A DNA stretch of 64,000 nt from assembly GCA_016873895.1 (NCBI GenBank), contig VGVV01000007.1, forward strand, positions 1 to 64,000. The letters are read 5' to 3'. The stretch is from Ignavibacteria bacterium. Its GTDB lineage: Bacteria > Bacteroidota > Ignavibacteria > Kapaibacteriales > Kapaibacteriaceae. The notes below the pieces were generated by a model that worked only from the letters and a program-made list of their open reading frames with translations, ran no database searches and had not been told where the DNA came from. The position numbers and the translations under genes are program-made. Below are positions 17,367 through 26,850 of the stretch, piece after piece. Every line of letters begins with the position of its first letter. The first letter of the stretch is position 1.

Positions 17367-18377
17367 ATGATTACGACACTCATCACTGGCGCAAACGGCG
17401 AAATCGGACACAGTCTCCTAGAGACACTTTCCTCACAACCAGATCGTAAGATCATTGCGCTAGACCTTGCGCCCCTTGGTGATGCTCTCGCAAGGCATGT
17501 GCACGTGCACGTGCAAGGAGATGTCTCCGATCCCAACGTTGTTGCTCAGCTCGATCAGCACGACATTGATGAGATTTATCACCTGGCCGCACTGCTATCG
17601 ACAAGCTCTGAGAAGAACCCAGAGGGCGCGCACAACGTAAACGTGAACGGCACGATGGGCCTGCTGATGATGGCTCGTCGCATCGGAACGCGCACGGGAA
17701 AGGCTGTGAAGTTCTTGTTCCCAAGCACGATCGCCGTCTACGGTATGAAGAGCATAGAAGAGAAAAACAATGCAGGCGCAGTAACAGAGTTTGAGCACCT
17801 ACAGCCGACAACGATGTATGGCATTAACAAGGTATACTGCGAGCAGCTTGGCGCGTACATGAGCGACCGGTTTGGTCAGCTTACCGATGAGCGGGGCGCA
17901 AAGGTTCTGGACTTCCGCGCACTGCGCTTTCCGGGGCTTATTTCTGCAACAACGGTCCCAACAGGGGGCACAAGCGACTACGCGCCGGAGATGATCCACG
18001 CTGCAGCCCAAGGCAAGGCCTATGCATGCTTTGTGCGTCCAGATGCACGTATCCCGTTTATGGCAATGCCCGATGGCGTTAAGGCGCTGTTGGATCTAGC
18101 AGCAGCACCTATGGAAAACTTGACGCAACGCGTCTACAACATCGGCGCATTCTCGCCATCAGCCGAGGAGATCGCAGTCAAGGTGAAGTCGGCTTTCCCG
18201 AGTGCAGAGATAACCTACGCACCGCATCCGCAGCGTCAGGCCATTGTTGATTCGTGGTGTGGCGATGTGAATGATTCTGCAGCACGACGCGACTGGGGAT
18301 GGACTCCAGACTTTGATATGGAGCGGGCATTCAATGAATATCTGATGCCGATCATCTCGCAGGTCTATGCAGGGTAA
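17367..18377 (+). CDS. L-threonine 3-dehydrogenase-like extended SDR
   Basis: A 336-aa NAD-dependent epimerase/dehydratase-fold protein. The N-terminal TGANGEIG is the NAD-binding glycine motif, STIAVYG carries the catalytic serine and YGINK the YxxxK pair. The segment [18 protein letters not shown] followed by [16 protein letters not shown] is characteristic of the short-chain type of L-threonine dehydrogenase, which oxidises threonine to 2-amino-3-ketobutyrate. No Kbl partner lies next to it. A TATTTTAC box ends six bases before the ATG, the same spacing as for pyrF. The DUF255 gene downstream starts inside its last codons (11-nt overlap). Confidence 0.82.
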   Translation: MITTLITGANGEIGHSLLETLSSQPDRKIIALDLAPLGDALARHVHVHVQGDVSDPNVVAQLDQHDIDEIYHLAALLSTSSEKNPEGAHNVNVNGTMGLLMMARRIGTRTGKAVKFLFPSTIAVYGMKSIEEKNNAGAVTEFEHLQPTTMYGINKVYCEQLGAYMSDRFGQLTDERGAKVLDFRALRFPGLISATTVPTGGTSDYAPEMIHAAAQGKAYACFVRPDARIPFMAMPDGVKALLDLAAAPMENLTQRVYNIGAFSPSAEEIAVKVKSAFPSAEITYAPHPQRQAIVDSWCGDVNDSAARRDWGWTPDFDMERAFNEYLMPIISQVYAG

Positions 18378-20370
18378 CCGGACGCCGAACCGGCTCGCAA
18401 ACGAGCAATCACCGTATCTCCTGCAGCATGCACACAATCCTGTGGATTGGTATCCATGGGGAGATGAAGCATTCGCGAGCGCCCGCTCTGAGAACAAGCC
18501 CATCTTTGTGAGCATCGGCTACGCCACGTGCCACTGGTGTCACGTGATGGAGCGCGAGTCGTTTGAAGACGAGGCCGTTGCAGAGTATCTAAACAACAAC
18601 TTCATCAGCATCAAGGTTGATCGCGAGGAACGGCCAGACGTTGATGCGATGTGCATGGACGTGTGCCAGACACTAACTGGGCACGGTGGTTGGCCCCTTA
18701 CCATCATCATGGATGCAGAAAAGCGTCCATTCTTTGCTGGTACATATTTCCCTCGTTACGGTGTTGGAAATCGTCTCGGCTTTATGGATGTGCTTACGCG
18801 TCTGAAAGAAGTCTGGGTACTCGATCACCAAAAAGTGGTCGAAACTGCATCAACGATCGTACAGGCGCTGCGCGATCAGGCAAGCGCAAGCTTCTATGGC
18901 GAAGTGCCGCTAAACATTTTAGAGATTGTTGCCGATCATCACAAGCGGACGTTTGATGATGAGTATGGCGGCTTTGGATCACGTCCGAAGTTCCCATCGC
19001 CCCATCACATCCTGCTCTTGTTGCGCATAGCACATCGCACAGATGACAAGGGGCTTCTGAGTATGGTCTGTTCCACACTTGATGCCTGGCGATCAGGGGG
19101 CATGTACGACCACGTAGGTTTTGGCATGCACCGCTACAGCACCGATAGAGAGTGGAAGGTGCCGCACTTCGAAAAGATGCTCTACGATCAGGCCATGGCT
19201 ATGATGGCCTATACAGAGGCCTGGCAGGTGACTCGTGATGATGTTTATAAGACCGTTGTGATGGAAATCGCCCAGTTCTTGATGCGCGAGATGACGTCAG
19301 ACGAAGGGGCGTTCTTCTCCGCGCAGGATGCCGATTCAGAAGGCGAAGAGGGCAAGTACTATATCTGGACTAATGAAGAACTCGCTGAGATGTCGCAAGA
19401 GCTCAAGGGGCTTCTGCAGGTGCGACCAGATGGTAACTTTCATGACGAAGCAACGGGTAACCCAATGCCGGAAAATATCCTGCACGCAAAACCAACAGCG
19501 CTTCGCGAACTCCTTTCCCATGAAGAGTGGATGAGAGTGCGTCCACAATTACTCAAGCGCCGGCTCACGCGGGTGCGTCCGCTTACCGACGACAAAGTCC
19601 TTGCTGATTGGAACGGCCTCATGATTGGGGCCCTGGCTACGGCCGCACGAGCATTTGACGACGAGGTCTTGCTGGACATGGCTATCTCTGCCTATGGAGC
19701 GTTTGCTCAGCCCCTTGCGTGCCATCGCATGCGCAACGGAAACATGGCAATAGATCCAATGCTCGATGATGTTGCGTCGATGGGATGGGCGGCATTGGAA
19801 CTGTATCAGACAACAGGTGCAAGCTCCTACTTGTTCGACGCGCAGCAAAGTGCAGACCGCATCCTGGAAGAATTCGCCGATGAACAGGGGGCGCTGTATG
19901 GCGTCAACCAGAATATCACAGACATTCCCGTTCGTCAAAAGAGCGGCTTTGATAGTGCCTATCCGTCGGGGAACAGCATGGCTGCTATGCTCTTTGCCGT
20001 GCTCGGCACTCTGTGCAATAAACAGCGTTATCGTGATGCAGCTCGAGTGTGTGTGCAGACCTACGGAGCCCAGTTGCAGCAGTTCGGGCCTGGCTTCTGT
20101 ATGTTGCTCTGTGCCTGGGATATGATCTCAAGCGACAGTGTCGAAATCGCCTTTAATGGAAAGTGTGGGGAACAGCCCTTTAGCACGCTTGCCCGTGAGT
20201 ATACAACCGCATATAATCCATCAGCGGTTTTCGTGCACCGTCCAGATGATGACGTTGGCTTCGAACTTCTAGCCAACGCATCATATCCCTGGGAGACTGC
20301 GCCGAACAACAGTGTACTTGTCTGTAGGGGCTATGCGTGTGAGATACCGCGCACACTAGAGGCCCAATAG
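18367..20370 (+). CDS. DUF255 thioredoxin-domain protein (YyaL/SSP411 type)
   Basis: A 667-aa protein. Residues about 1-170 form a thioredoxin-like domain opening with [20 protein letters not shown] and carrying the redox motif CHWC in [15 protein letters not shown]. The rest is an (alpha/alpha)6-barrel like those of N-acylglucosamine 2-epimerases and glycosidases ([35 protein letters not shown]). The family is conserved from bacteria to humans, but its substrate is unknown. Its start overlaps the end of the SDR gene by 11 nt, and folD follows 33 nt later, so it belongs to the same operon. The octamer AAGGGGCT/AGCCCCTT occurs three times within it. Confidence 0.88.
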   Translation: MQGNRTPNRLANEQSPYLLQHAHNPVDWYPWGDEAFASARSENKPIFVSIGYATCHWCHVMERESFEDEAVAEYLNNNFISIKVDREERPDVDAMCMDVCQTLTGHGGWPLTIIMDAEKRPFFAGTYFPRYGVGNRLGFMDVLTRLKEVWVLDHQKVVETASTIVQALRDQASASFYGEVPLNILEIVADHHKRTFDDEYGGFGSRPKFPSPHHILLLLRIAHRTDDKGLLSMVCSTLDAWRSGGMYDHVGFGMHRYSTDREWKVPHFEKMLYDQAMAMMAYTEAWQVTRDDVYKTVVMEIAQFLMREMTSDEGAFFSAQDADSEGEEGKYYIWTNEELAEMSQELKGLLQVRPDGNFHDEATGNPMPENILHAKPTALRELLSHEEWMRVRPQLLKRRLTRVRPLTDDKVLADWNGLMIGALATAARAFDDEVLLDMAISAYGAFAQPLACHRMRNGNMAIDPMLDDVASMGWAALELYQTTGASSYLFDAQQSADRILEEFADEQGALYGVNQNITDIPVRQKSGFDSAYPSGNSMAAMLFAVLGTLCNKQRYRDAARVCVQTYGAQLQQFGPGFCMLLCAWDMISSDSVEIAFNGKCGEQPFSTLAREYTTAYNPSAVFVHRPDDDVGFELLANASYPWETAPNNSVLVCRGYACEIPRTLEAQ

Positions 20371-20390
20371 AGCATGACGGACGAAGTCCG

Positions 20391-20398
20391 TACCTTTG
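20391..20398 (+). promoter_or_regulatory. TACCTTTG -7 box of folD
   Basis: A perfect TAnnTTTG ends five bases before the folD ATG at 20404, again allowing a leaderless message from within the operon. Confidence 0.45.
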
Positions 20399-20403
20399 CA
20401 CCC

Positions 20404-21285
20404 ATGGCAGTCCTTATAGATGGAAATGCTCTTGCAGCAGAGATACGCGCAGAGGTGCAGGCAGAGGTTGCTCAACTGCGCAGTGAAATGGGCATTGTAC
20501 CTGGATTAAACCTTCTTCTTGTGGGCGAAGATCCGGCCAGCGCCGTGTACGTGCGCAATAAAGGCAAGGACTGCGAAAAAGTTGGCATTACATCAACGAT
20601 CATGCGACTGCCTGCAGGTGCATCCGAACAGGAAGTGCTTGATGTTGTACAGGCATGGAACGCCGATCCTGCAGTGCATGGCATTCTGGTGCAACTGCCA
20701 CTGCCAAAGCACATCGATGAGCATCGGGTGATCAATGCGATTTCGCCACTCAAGGACGTTGATGGTTTTCATCCGCAGAGTGCCGGCAAGGTCATGATCG
20801 GGCTTGATGGGTTTATCCCATGCACGCCTTTTGGCGTTCTGGAAATGCTTCGTCGCTATAACATCGAAACGTCGGGGAAACATGCAGTAGTAGTCGGACG
20901 CAGCAACATTGTTGGAAAGCCCCTTTCAATTCTGCTTGCACAGAAGCGCAAGCCAGGAAATACAACGGTTACGATTTGTCATACTGGAACGCCAAACATT
21001 GCCGAATACACGCGTATGGCTGATATCCTCATCAGCGCAGTCGGCTCTCACGGGGTTATTACCAAGGATCACGTTAAGCCCGGTGCTGTGGTAATCGACG
21101 TGGGCATTAACCGAATCACGCTACCTGATGGGACACATAAACTTGTTGGCGATGTTCTTTTCGACGAGGTTGAACCACTCGCGCAAGCCATTACACCCGT
21201 GCCCGGTGGCGTTGGGCCAATGACGCGCGCAATGCTGCTACGCAACACGTTAAAGGCTGCTCTGATCGCAGGGGGCAAGCAGTGA
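20404..21285 (+). CDS. folD: Methylenetetrahydrofolate dehydrogenase/cyclohydrolase
   Basis: A 293-aa bifunctional enzyme interconverting 5,10-methylene-THF and 10-formyl-THF through the methenyl form. The family signatures are present: YVRNKGKDCEKVGI with the catalytic lysine, VQLPLPKHID, PLKDVDGFHP, and the NAD(P)-binding VVVGRSNIVGKP, ending with PVPGGVGPMTRAMLL. The ATG at 20404 gives the usual MAVLIDGNALA start; an in-frame ATG at 20374 adds ten residues and overlaps a promoter box. Its product feeds the reductase half of the fusion encoded at 10350-12188. The stop overlaps the GTG start of the pseudouridine synthase. Confidence 0.92.
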   Translation: MAVLIDGNALAAEIRAEVQAEVAQLRSEMGIVPGLNLLLVGEDPASAVYVRNKGKDCEKVGITSTIMRLPAGASEQEVLDVVQAWNADPAVHGILVQLPLPKHIDEHRVINAISPLKDVDGFHPQSAGKVMIGLDGFIPCTPFGVLEMLRRYNIETSGKHAVVVGRSNIVGKPLSILLAQKRKPGNTTVTICHTGTPNIAEYTRMADILISAVGSHGVITKDHVKPGAVVIDVGINRITLPDGTHKLVGDVLFDEVEPLAQAITPVPGGVGPMTRAMLLRNTLKAALIAGGKQ

Positions 21286-22040
21286 AGAGGCAAAAACTCG
21301 ACGTGTTGTACAGCGACAACGACATCGTGGTTGTAAACAAGCCCTCAGGTCTGTTGTCCATTCCAGATCGTTACGACCTAACGTTGCCAAGTGTCAAAAC
21401 CCTCGTACACGATATGTTCGGTGCTTCGTATCCGGTGCATCGTCTGGATCGTGAAACGTCTGGTGTGCTCGTTGTAGCGCTAACTCCAGAATCCCACAGG
21501 GTGCTCAATGAGCAATTCGAGCGCCACAGCGTTCGGAAAACATATGTTGCCATTGTTGCAGGTATTGTTGATCGTGATACTGTAGAGATCGATATCCCAA
21601 TCATGCCAGACCCGCGGCGTAAGGGGCTAATGAAGCCATCTGCAAGAGGCAAGGAATCAAAAACAATCGTGCGCGTGATTGAGAAGTTCCGATTGGCAAC
21701 AATGGTTGAATGCGACCTCATTACTGGACGTCAGCATCAAATTCGTGTGCATTGTGCTGCCATAGGGCATCCATTGCTTGTAGATCCCGACTATGGTACG
21801 TCTGGCGCGTTTATGCTCTCATCGATTAAGAGGAAGTTCAATCTTGCTAAGGGGCAAGAAGAACGACCAATCATTGATCGATTAACGCTGCACGCTGCGA
21901 AGCTCACGTTTGTGCACCCTGGAACTGGACAGGAAATAACATTTACCGCAGATGCGCCAAAGGGTTTCCAGGCAACGTTGCAAGTCTTGCGGAAATATGC
22001 AGCGCCGTATGCCTCGGTATTTGACGCTGAGTTTTTCTAA
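21282..22040 (+). CDS. RluA-family pseudouridine synthase
   Basis: A 252-aa protein starting at GTG, which overlaps the folD stop (GTGA). The catalytic motif HRLDRETSGVLVVA contains the essential aspartate, and NKPSGLLSIPD, KTYVAIVAG and GRQHQIRVH complete the RluA-type domain. No S4 RNA-binding domain precedes it, so it is nearer to RluA/RluC-short forms. These enzymes isomerise uridine in 23S rRNA or tRNA; the position modified cannot be read from the sequence. Coupled translation with folD is likely. Confidence 0.88.
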   Translation: MKRQKLDVLYSDNDIVVVNKPSGLLSIPDRYDLTLPSVKTLVHDMFGASYPVHRLDRETSGVLVVALTPESHRVLNEQFERHSVRKTYVAIVAGIVDRDTVEIDIPIMPDPRRKGLMKPSARGKESKTIVRVIEKFRLATMVECDLITGRQHQIRVHCAAIGHPLLVDPDYGTSGAFMLSSIKRKFNLAKGQEERPIIDRLTLHAAKLTFVHPGTGQEITFTADAPKGFQATLQVLRKYAAPYASVFDAEFF

Positions 22041-22043
22041 GCC

Positions 22044-23513
22044 GTGTATCGCATTGCACGATACATCGTCTACACCTTGTTGCTGGCGTTGGCATTTCGT
22101 CAAGACGTATCAATTGCGAACAACCCATTACAAGAAGATGGGTACTACTCGCTCTCTGTAGCGAGAAATCTTGCTCTCGGCAATGGGTGCACCGTTGATG
22201 GGGTACTGCCTACGAGCGGTTTTCAGCCCCTTGTTACAACGTTGAGTTCTCTCTGCTTCTTTGCCTCAGGGGGCGATCGCATTCTTGGTCTGCGATTCTA
22301 TCTCATATTCTCACTCGTTGTCTCTGCCATTGCTGCATCAATGTTCGCGCGCTTGATTGCGAGGCTTGTGCCCAAGGATGCAACGCGCAGGTGGCTGCCT
22401 GCCATGGAACTAGGGTATCTGACGTCGCTCTATGTGTTTACGCTGCACTTTAACGGGCTTGAGACAGGCATGTTGTTGTTGGGATATGAGTTGCTTGCCC
22501 TTCATGTGCTTGCGATGCCAACAGAGCCCTCACGTGGATGGATGACGAGGCTCGGGGTGTTGCTTGGGCTTATGATACTCACCCGTATTGACGTGCTCAT
22601 TCCTGCTGCCTTTCTATTGGCATGGCTGATGCTTTTACGAACGAGCGCTAAGCGCGTGTCTGTGGTGTTTGCAGCTGTGCCTCTCGTGCTGATCATTATG
22701 CCATGGTTTGGATACGTCTACAGAACATTCGGCACATTTATGCCGTCTGGAGGTGCTGCACAGACGTCGATTGCCTTTACGACAGAACGTATAGAGCAGG
22801 CCTTTTTCAATATATCTGAAACGCTATTCCCATTTGCGTTTCTGCGATTCCATCTCCTTTCAACGTTTTGGGGCGAGCTTGCACGTACAGCGTGTTTCCT
22901 CATGGTGTTGCCAGTGCTTCTCAGGGCTACCCAGGATGTGGGCAGCGGTTTGCAAGCACATGTACGGCAGGCCTTATTCTCGCTTGGTCTGGGCCTTTGT
23001 AGTATGGTTGGGTATTACGTACTCACCAACTTCGCCACATGGCATTACACACGGTACTTTGCACCCGTGGCACTGATCATCTTTGCGCTCGGGTTGATAG
23101 TTCTTATCGGCTCGAGTATGCACGATCTGTATAAACATCTGGCGTTTGGGGCCGGTTTTGGGTTGTTTGTTGTCGTAGTCGGTGCAATGCTTCTCGGTAA
23201 GGGGGCCGGCAATGAAATGATTAACGATCAGGTTGCTCTCGTAGAGAGGCATGTACCCAAAAGCGCAATAGTGGCCTCGGGTCAAACTGGTACGCTCGGA
23301 TTCATGCGCGATTTAGTGCTCAACATCGATGGTAAGGTCAACCATGAAGCGCTGAGGCGTCGAAATGACATCCCGCGCTACCTTTCAGATTGCCACGTAC
23401 ATTGGTTCTGTGATGAGCCAGAGCTGGTAGAGCGTTTTCTGGGTGCCTCGTGGCAACAGGATGGATGGCGTGTTATCGGCCAAAGAGGTAACTTTGTTTT
23501 GTTACACAAGTAA
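22044..23513 (+). CDS. GT-C-type membrane glycosyltransferase-like protein
   Basis: A 489-aa protein with about nine to eleven hydrophobic helices. It begins at GTG 22044, three bases after the pseudouridine synthase stop. After the first helix comes NNPLQEDGYYSLSVARNLA, an acidic loop of the kind used by GT-C glycosyltransferases to bind polyprenyl-phosphate sugars. The C-terminal 90 residues after the last helix form a soluble periplasmic part ending WRVIGQRGNFVLLHK. It probably moves a sugar from a lipid carrier onto a glycan or protein on the outer face of the inner membrane; donor and acceptor are unknown. Confidence 0.7.
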   Translation: MYRIARYIVYTLLLALAFRQDVSIANNPLQEDGYYSLSVARNLALGNGCTVDGVLPTSGFQPLVTTLSSLCFFASGGDRILGLRFYLIFSLVVSAIAASMFARLIARLVPKDATRRWLPAMELGYLTSLYVFTLHFNGLETGMLLLGYELLALHVLAMPTEPSRGWMTRLGVLLGLMILTRIDVLIPAAFLLAWLMLLRTSAKRVSVVFAAVPLVLIIMPWFGYVYRTFGTFMPSGGAAQTSIAFTTERIEQAFFNISETLFPFAFLRFHLLSTFWGELARTACFLMVLPVLLRATQDVGSGLQAHVRQALFSLGLGLCSMVGYYVLTNFATWHYTRYFAPVALIIFALGLIVLIGSSMHDLYKHLAFGAGFGLFVVVVGAMLLGKGAGNEMINDQVALVERHVPKSAIVASGQTGTLGFMRDLVLNIDGKVNHEALRRRNDIPRYLSDCHVHWFCDEPELVERFLGASWQQDGWRVIGQRGNFVLLHK

Positions 23514-23552
23514 CCGCAGCTTCGCTTCACCTTCCATCACATCCTAACTATC

Positions 23553-24101
23553 ATGATAGTCATACTCTTCGGTGCTCCCGGCGTTGGCAAGGGAACTCAG
23601 GCAGTAATCTTAGCAGAAAAACTAGGTATAGCCCACCTTAGCACGGGTGACGCTTTTCGTGCGGCAATCAAGAATCAAACGCCAGTGGGTTTGCTGGCAA
23701 AGGGGTATGTAGATGCTGGTGATCTGGTTCCCGATGATGTTGTTGCCAGAATTGTTGAAGAAGCAATGAACGGGGAAGAGTTCACCAACGGATGCATTCT
23801 TGATGGATTCCCCCGCACACGCCCACAAGCTGATGCATTGCAACAACTTCTTTCTGCAAAGGGGCTGGCTGTTGACAAGGTGGTAAATCTTGAGGTTGAC
23901 GATGAAACCATCATCTCTCGGTTGCTTCAGAGAGGGCGCGCAGACGACCAGGAAGACATTATCCGCAACCGCCTTGCCGTGTATAACGCAGAAACAGCAC
24001 CACTGTTAGATTACTACAACGATGCGGGTTTGCTCGTTAGTATCAATGGGATAGGCGATGTTAATGAAGTGTCCTCTCGCATTGTTGCAGCCCTAACGTA
24101 A
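23553..24101 (+). CDS. adk: Adenylate kinase
   Basis: A 182-aa kinase catalysing ATP + AMP = 2 ADP. The P-loop GAPGVGKGTQ is at residues 7-16, the AMP-binding STGDAFR and GFPRTRPQA follow, and RLLQRGRADDQEDIIRNRL is a short LID. The LID lacks the zinc-binding cysteines of long-form enzymes, so this is the short type. A rho-independent terminator lies directly after the stop. Confidence 0.92.
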   Translation: MIVILFGAPGVGKGTQAVILAEKLGIAHLSTGDAFRAAIKNQTPVGLLAKGYVDAGDLVPDDVVARIVEEAMNGEEFTNGCILDGFPRTRPQADALQQLLSAKGLAVDKVVNLEVDDETIISRLLQRGRADDQEDIIRNRLAVYNAETAPLLDYYNDAGLLVSINGIGDVNEVSSRIVAALT

Positions 24102-24103
24102 AC

Positions 24104-24130
24104 TTTTCCACATTTGTGGAATACTTTTTT
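24104..24130 (+). terminator. Terminator after adk
   Basis: TTCCACA and TGTGGAA form a small perfect hairpin immediately after the adk stop, followed after three bases by TTTTTT. Confidence 0.7.
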
Positions 24131-24203
24131 GATGTAAATTGTGACATCGCATCTGGCCTACAGGTGGCCGGGGCTTAGCTAGTGAAAATGGGGTGGGCTA
24201 CTC

Positions 24204-25529
24204 ATGATACGTATTGCGACAACATTGTTAGTAGCGACATTGTTCGTACTATCGTCGAACACACTTCAAGCACAGACAAGGCGAGGAGACGTCGTTGGAT
24301 CAATTGGGTACTCGGCCCTGTTTTATAGCGGCGAGCTAAAATCTGACAAGTCTGGCGATGCGCTCTTTGCAACTCTTGCATATAACACGTCTGATCGCTT
24401 CTGGATCGAGGGCAGGATAGGGTTTGGGACCTATTTTTTCCAGACCGATGCCAATCTCGTGAGAAAGTACACTGAATACTATGGTCCAACTGGCACGCTA
24501 GGTGGGCTGTATCCAGGATCGCCAACCAAAATCGGCTCACAGAATTCGTCGAGCTATACTGCATTGGACGTCTCATTTGGGTTCGTAATCCTGAAAAATG
24601 CATCGGTAACCCCATTCCTCACAGGTGGTTTGGGCCTCGTTCATTTCTCTCCACGAAACGAGTCTGACAATACTCCGCTGCCGAATTACGACAAGGGGGC
24701 TTACCCTGCTTCTGTAGCGAGTATCCCTCTGGGTGTTGGATTGCTGGTGCCGCTATCTGACGATGTGTCTCTATCTGCTCGCTATGATCATCGTTTTGTA
24801 TTCTCTGGTTACCTCGACGATATACAAGTTGGGGGGGCGAACGATGGGTTGTCGAGCATTTCCATTGGTTTGGCCTATCGTTTCAACGAGCGCCCGAAAT
24901 CAGACGAGGGACGTTGCTGGTGTGAGTTGGGTAAGTCTAGATATGATGCAGACAATTGCGCCATCTGTGAGGTGCAGAATTGTGAGATATGTAGACAGCG
25001 ACAGCCACGTCGTGCTGCCGAGATTGCCGACAACCGGGAACCAGCGGCCGAACCTGCACCAAAGCCGATCCAACCTGAACCTGCACCAGTGGTAAAGGAG
25101 CCAGAACCTGAGCCTACGCCGAAGCCAAATCGCAAGCTTATCACCCAAGGAATTCGGTTTAATGTAAACTCGGATGTTATTGATTTTACAGACCCTACAA
25201 CTAAGGCACGTATGGCCGAGATGGTACAGTTCTTCAACGAGTCGTGTGATGAACTCGAGGCTCTGATTGAAGGTCATGCCTCCGTGGATGGTCCGGCAAA
25301 GCGTAATCAAGAACTGTCCGTGCTGCGTGCGCGCGCAGTTGCAAAGTGGCTAGTCGATAATGGCGTTGCGCCAGAGAAAATAATGGGTGCAATTGGCTAC
25401 GGATCGTCTATGCCTAGGGTACCAGATCCACCTGCTGCAGCTGCTCGTAGAATGACGAAGTTGCAGTTAGAGGCTATACGCGAACAGAATCGCCGAATAG
25501 AACTATCTATTCTAAGAGATTGCGAATAA
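24204..25529 (+). CDS. OmpA-family outer-membrane protein with cysteine-rich linker
   Basis: A 441-aa protein with a signal peptide ending at LQAQ (about residue 24). An N-terminal beta-barrel domain to about residue 228 ends in a typical alternating strand SISIGLAYRF. Then come six closely spaced cysteines (238, 240, 252, 255, 260, 263) and a proline/glutamate-rich hinge (about 280-309). The C-terminal OmpA domain has GHASVDGPAKRNQELSVLRA and RRIELSIL for peptidoglycan binding. It probably tethers the outer membrane to the wall. The cysteine cluster in place of a plain linker is unusual to me and may bind metal or form disulphides. A strong terminator follows the gene. Confidence 0.85.
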   Translation: MIRIATTLLVATLFVLSSNTLQAQTRRGDVVGSIGYSALFYSGELKSDKSGDALFATLAYNTSDRFWIEGRIGFGTYFFQTDANLVRKYTEYYGPTGTLGGLYPGSPTKIGSQNSSSYTALDVSFGFVILKNASVTPFLTGGLGLVHFSPRNESDNTPLPNYDKGAYPASVASIPLGVGLLVPLSDDVSLSARYDHRFVFSGYLDDIQVGGANDGLSSISIGLAYRFNERPKSDEGRCWCELGKSRYDADNCAICEVQNCEICRQRQPRRAAEIADNREPAAEPAPKPIQPEPAPVVKEPEPEPTPKPNRKLITQGIRFNVNSDVIDFTDPTTKARMAEMVQFFNESCDELEALIEGHASVDGPAKRNQELSVLRARAVAKWLVDNGVAPEKIMGAIGYGSSMPRVPDPPAAAARRMTKLQLEAIREQNRRIELSILRDCE

Positions 25530-25590
25530 AGATACTTAGCGCTCTATGAATGACAATTCATAGAATATTCATAGGTAATTGTGGAAAACA

Positions 25591-25642
25591 TCCCAATTTG
25601 CGTGCCCTTCGGACGTCCGAAGGGGCCCAGATTGGGATTTTT
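25591..25642 (+). terminator. Terminator after the OmpA gene
   Basis: A long imperfect inverted repeat: TCCCAAT pairs with ATTGGGA at the base and CCCTTCGGAC with GTCCGAAGGG at the tip, followed by TTTTT. The tip includes AAGGGGC (25620-25626), a 7-base match to the repeated octamer of the window. Confidence 0.75.
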
Positions 25643-25714
25643 CATTCTTGTTAGCAGTGCAGGGTGACTGTATGACAAGCCAACGGTCCTGGACTTATAC
25701 GGGAGGATTACCCT

Positions 25715-26404
25715 ATGAAGAAGATACTTGCACTCGGCGTTAACGCTCGCATAGCGATTTTCGTTGTTGTTTTCGTGGTTGTGATGTCGGTTAGTTTTTT
25801 CGTTCAGGCACACGATGCACCAACAGATAGTAGGGTTGTAGCAGCCAATGCACCTGCAATGGTTCCTGCGCCAATGATGGAGGAACTCAGTATGTCTGAT
25901 GTTCCTGATGGACTGGCCTCATGGTATGGGGCTGATTTCCATGGACGTCGCACCGCTAGTGGTGCACGCTATGATATGAACGAGTTCACGGCTGCGCACA
26001 AGTCGCTCCCGTTCGGAACTCTCCTGCGTGTGGTGAACGAGCAAACAGGTAAAGCCGTGCTCGTTGAAGTCACAGATCGCGGCCCTTTTATTCGCCGCCG
26101 TGTTATTGACCTATCTCGCGCTGCCGCCCAGTTTATCGGCGTTTCGGTAAGCCCAGTAGAAGTTGATGCAATACGTAGAGACGATGTTGCCAAGTTCTAC
26201 AACGGTAACGACTCTACTCTTATGGTCTTTACAGTCGACTACAAGCCCCTTGCCGTTCGTGCGGAAGCAGTGAAAGAGGTTGGCACATCTGGTTCGTTGA
26301 CATCCGCACTACGAAATCTGTCAAATGGAGAGCAGATCGTTGTTCGCTTAGATGATCGAGGACGCCTCACATACAACCGCGCGCAGATCGAAGGTTCTCT
26401 GTAG
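25715..26404 (+). CDS. rlpA: RlpA-like protein (septal ring lytic transglycosylase family)
   Basis: A 229-aa protein with an uncleaved anchor or signal sequence (about residues 11-31) and a double-psi beta-barrel domain. The signature GLASWYGADFHGRRTASG and the later VEVTDRGPF with the catalytic-type aspartate are those of RlpA, which cleaves glycan strands lacking stem peptides during division. There is no SPOR domain after the barrel; instead about 70 residues of unrecognised sequence follow. GGGAGGA lies upstream of the ATG at 25715 as a good ribosome-binding site. Confidence 0.85.
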   Translation: MKKILALGVNARIAIFVVVFVVVMSVSFFVQAHDAPTDSRVVAANAPAMVPAPMMEELSMSDVPDGLASWYGADFHGRRTASGARYDMNEFTAAHKSLPFGTLLRVVNEQTGKAVLVEVTDRGPFIRRRVIDLSRAAAQFIGVSVSPVEVDAIRRDDVAKFYNGNDSTLMVFTVDYKPLAVRAEAVKEVGTSGSLTSALRNLSNGEQIVVRLDDRGRLTYNRAQIEGSL

Positions 26405-26439
26405 CTTTGATCTAGCATGGTGTTCCTTCTTGCTGTGGG

Positions 26440-26739
26440 ATGAATATGTTTCGAAAAGGATGTTTGGCACTGCTGCTGTTGTTGCTGAGCGTTAGTGCCG
26501 CATATGCCATCGATATCGATGAGCTGGTAGCGAAGGTGCCGGCTGCGAATGGCGGCGAAGCAGGCATCACGGCAACATCGGAGATCTTAGTCAAGAGTTA
26601 CCGGGACATTGGTGGTACGAAAGTTCTAGCTTCAGTTCTGATTCGCTTGAACGGTGAATTGATGATGACAATGAACATCAACAGCTACAAACAGAACGTA
26701 GAGATTGCCGATTCACAGTTCGCATTTCCAGGACGATAG
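26440..26739 (+). CDS. Miniature LolA-like secreted protein
   Basis: A 99-aa protein with a signal peptide ending AAYA. Its mature start IDIDELVAKVPAANGGEAGI resembles the start of the LolA-like protein encoded next door (IDLDEIIAKANAARGGEKAI). Its end, ELMMTMNINSYKQNVEIADS then QFAFPGR, resembles that protein's C-terminus (NTMMSMTYSSIKANVDVPDG then RFAFPGD). The middle of roughly 135 residues is missing. It therefore looks like an internally deleted duplicate of the neighbour. Whether it still works, for instance as a small periplasmic or exported protein, is unknown. ATG at 26446 is an alternative start. Confidence 0.65.
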   Translation: MNMFRKGCLALLLLLLSVSAAYAIDIDELVAKVPAANGGEAGITATSEILVKSYRDIGGTKVLASVLIRLNGELMMTMNINSYKQNVEIADSQFAFPGR

Positions 26740-26850
26740 TCATGGGTCACGAGTGCATAGCCCCCTTAATTCGAAACCTTTTCACATTGATTGTTGTCTA
26801 CTAGGTTTTCCAGCTTACACGGTCACAATACATTTCGGAGTACCTCGACA

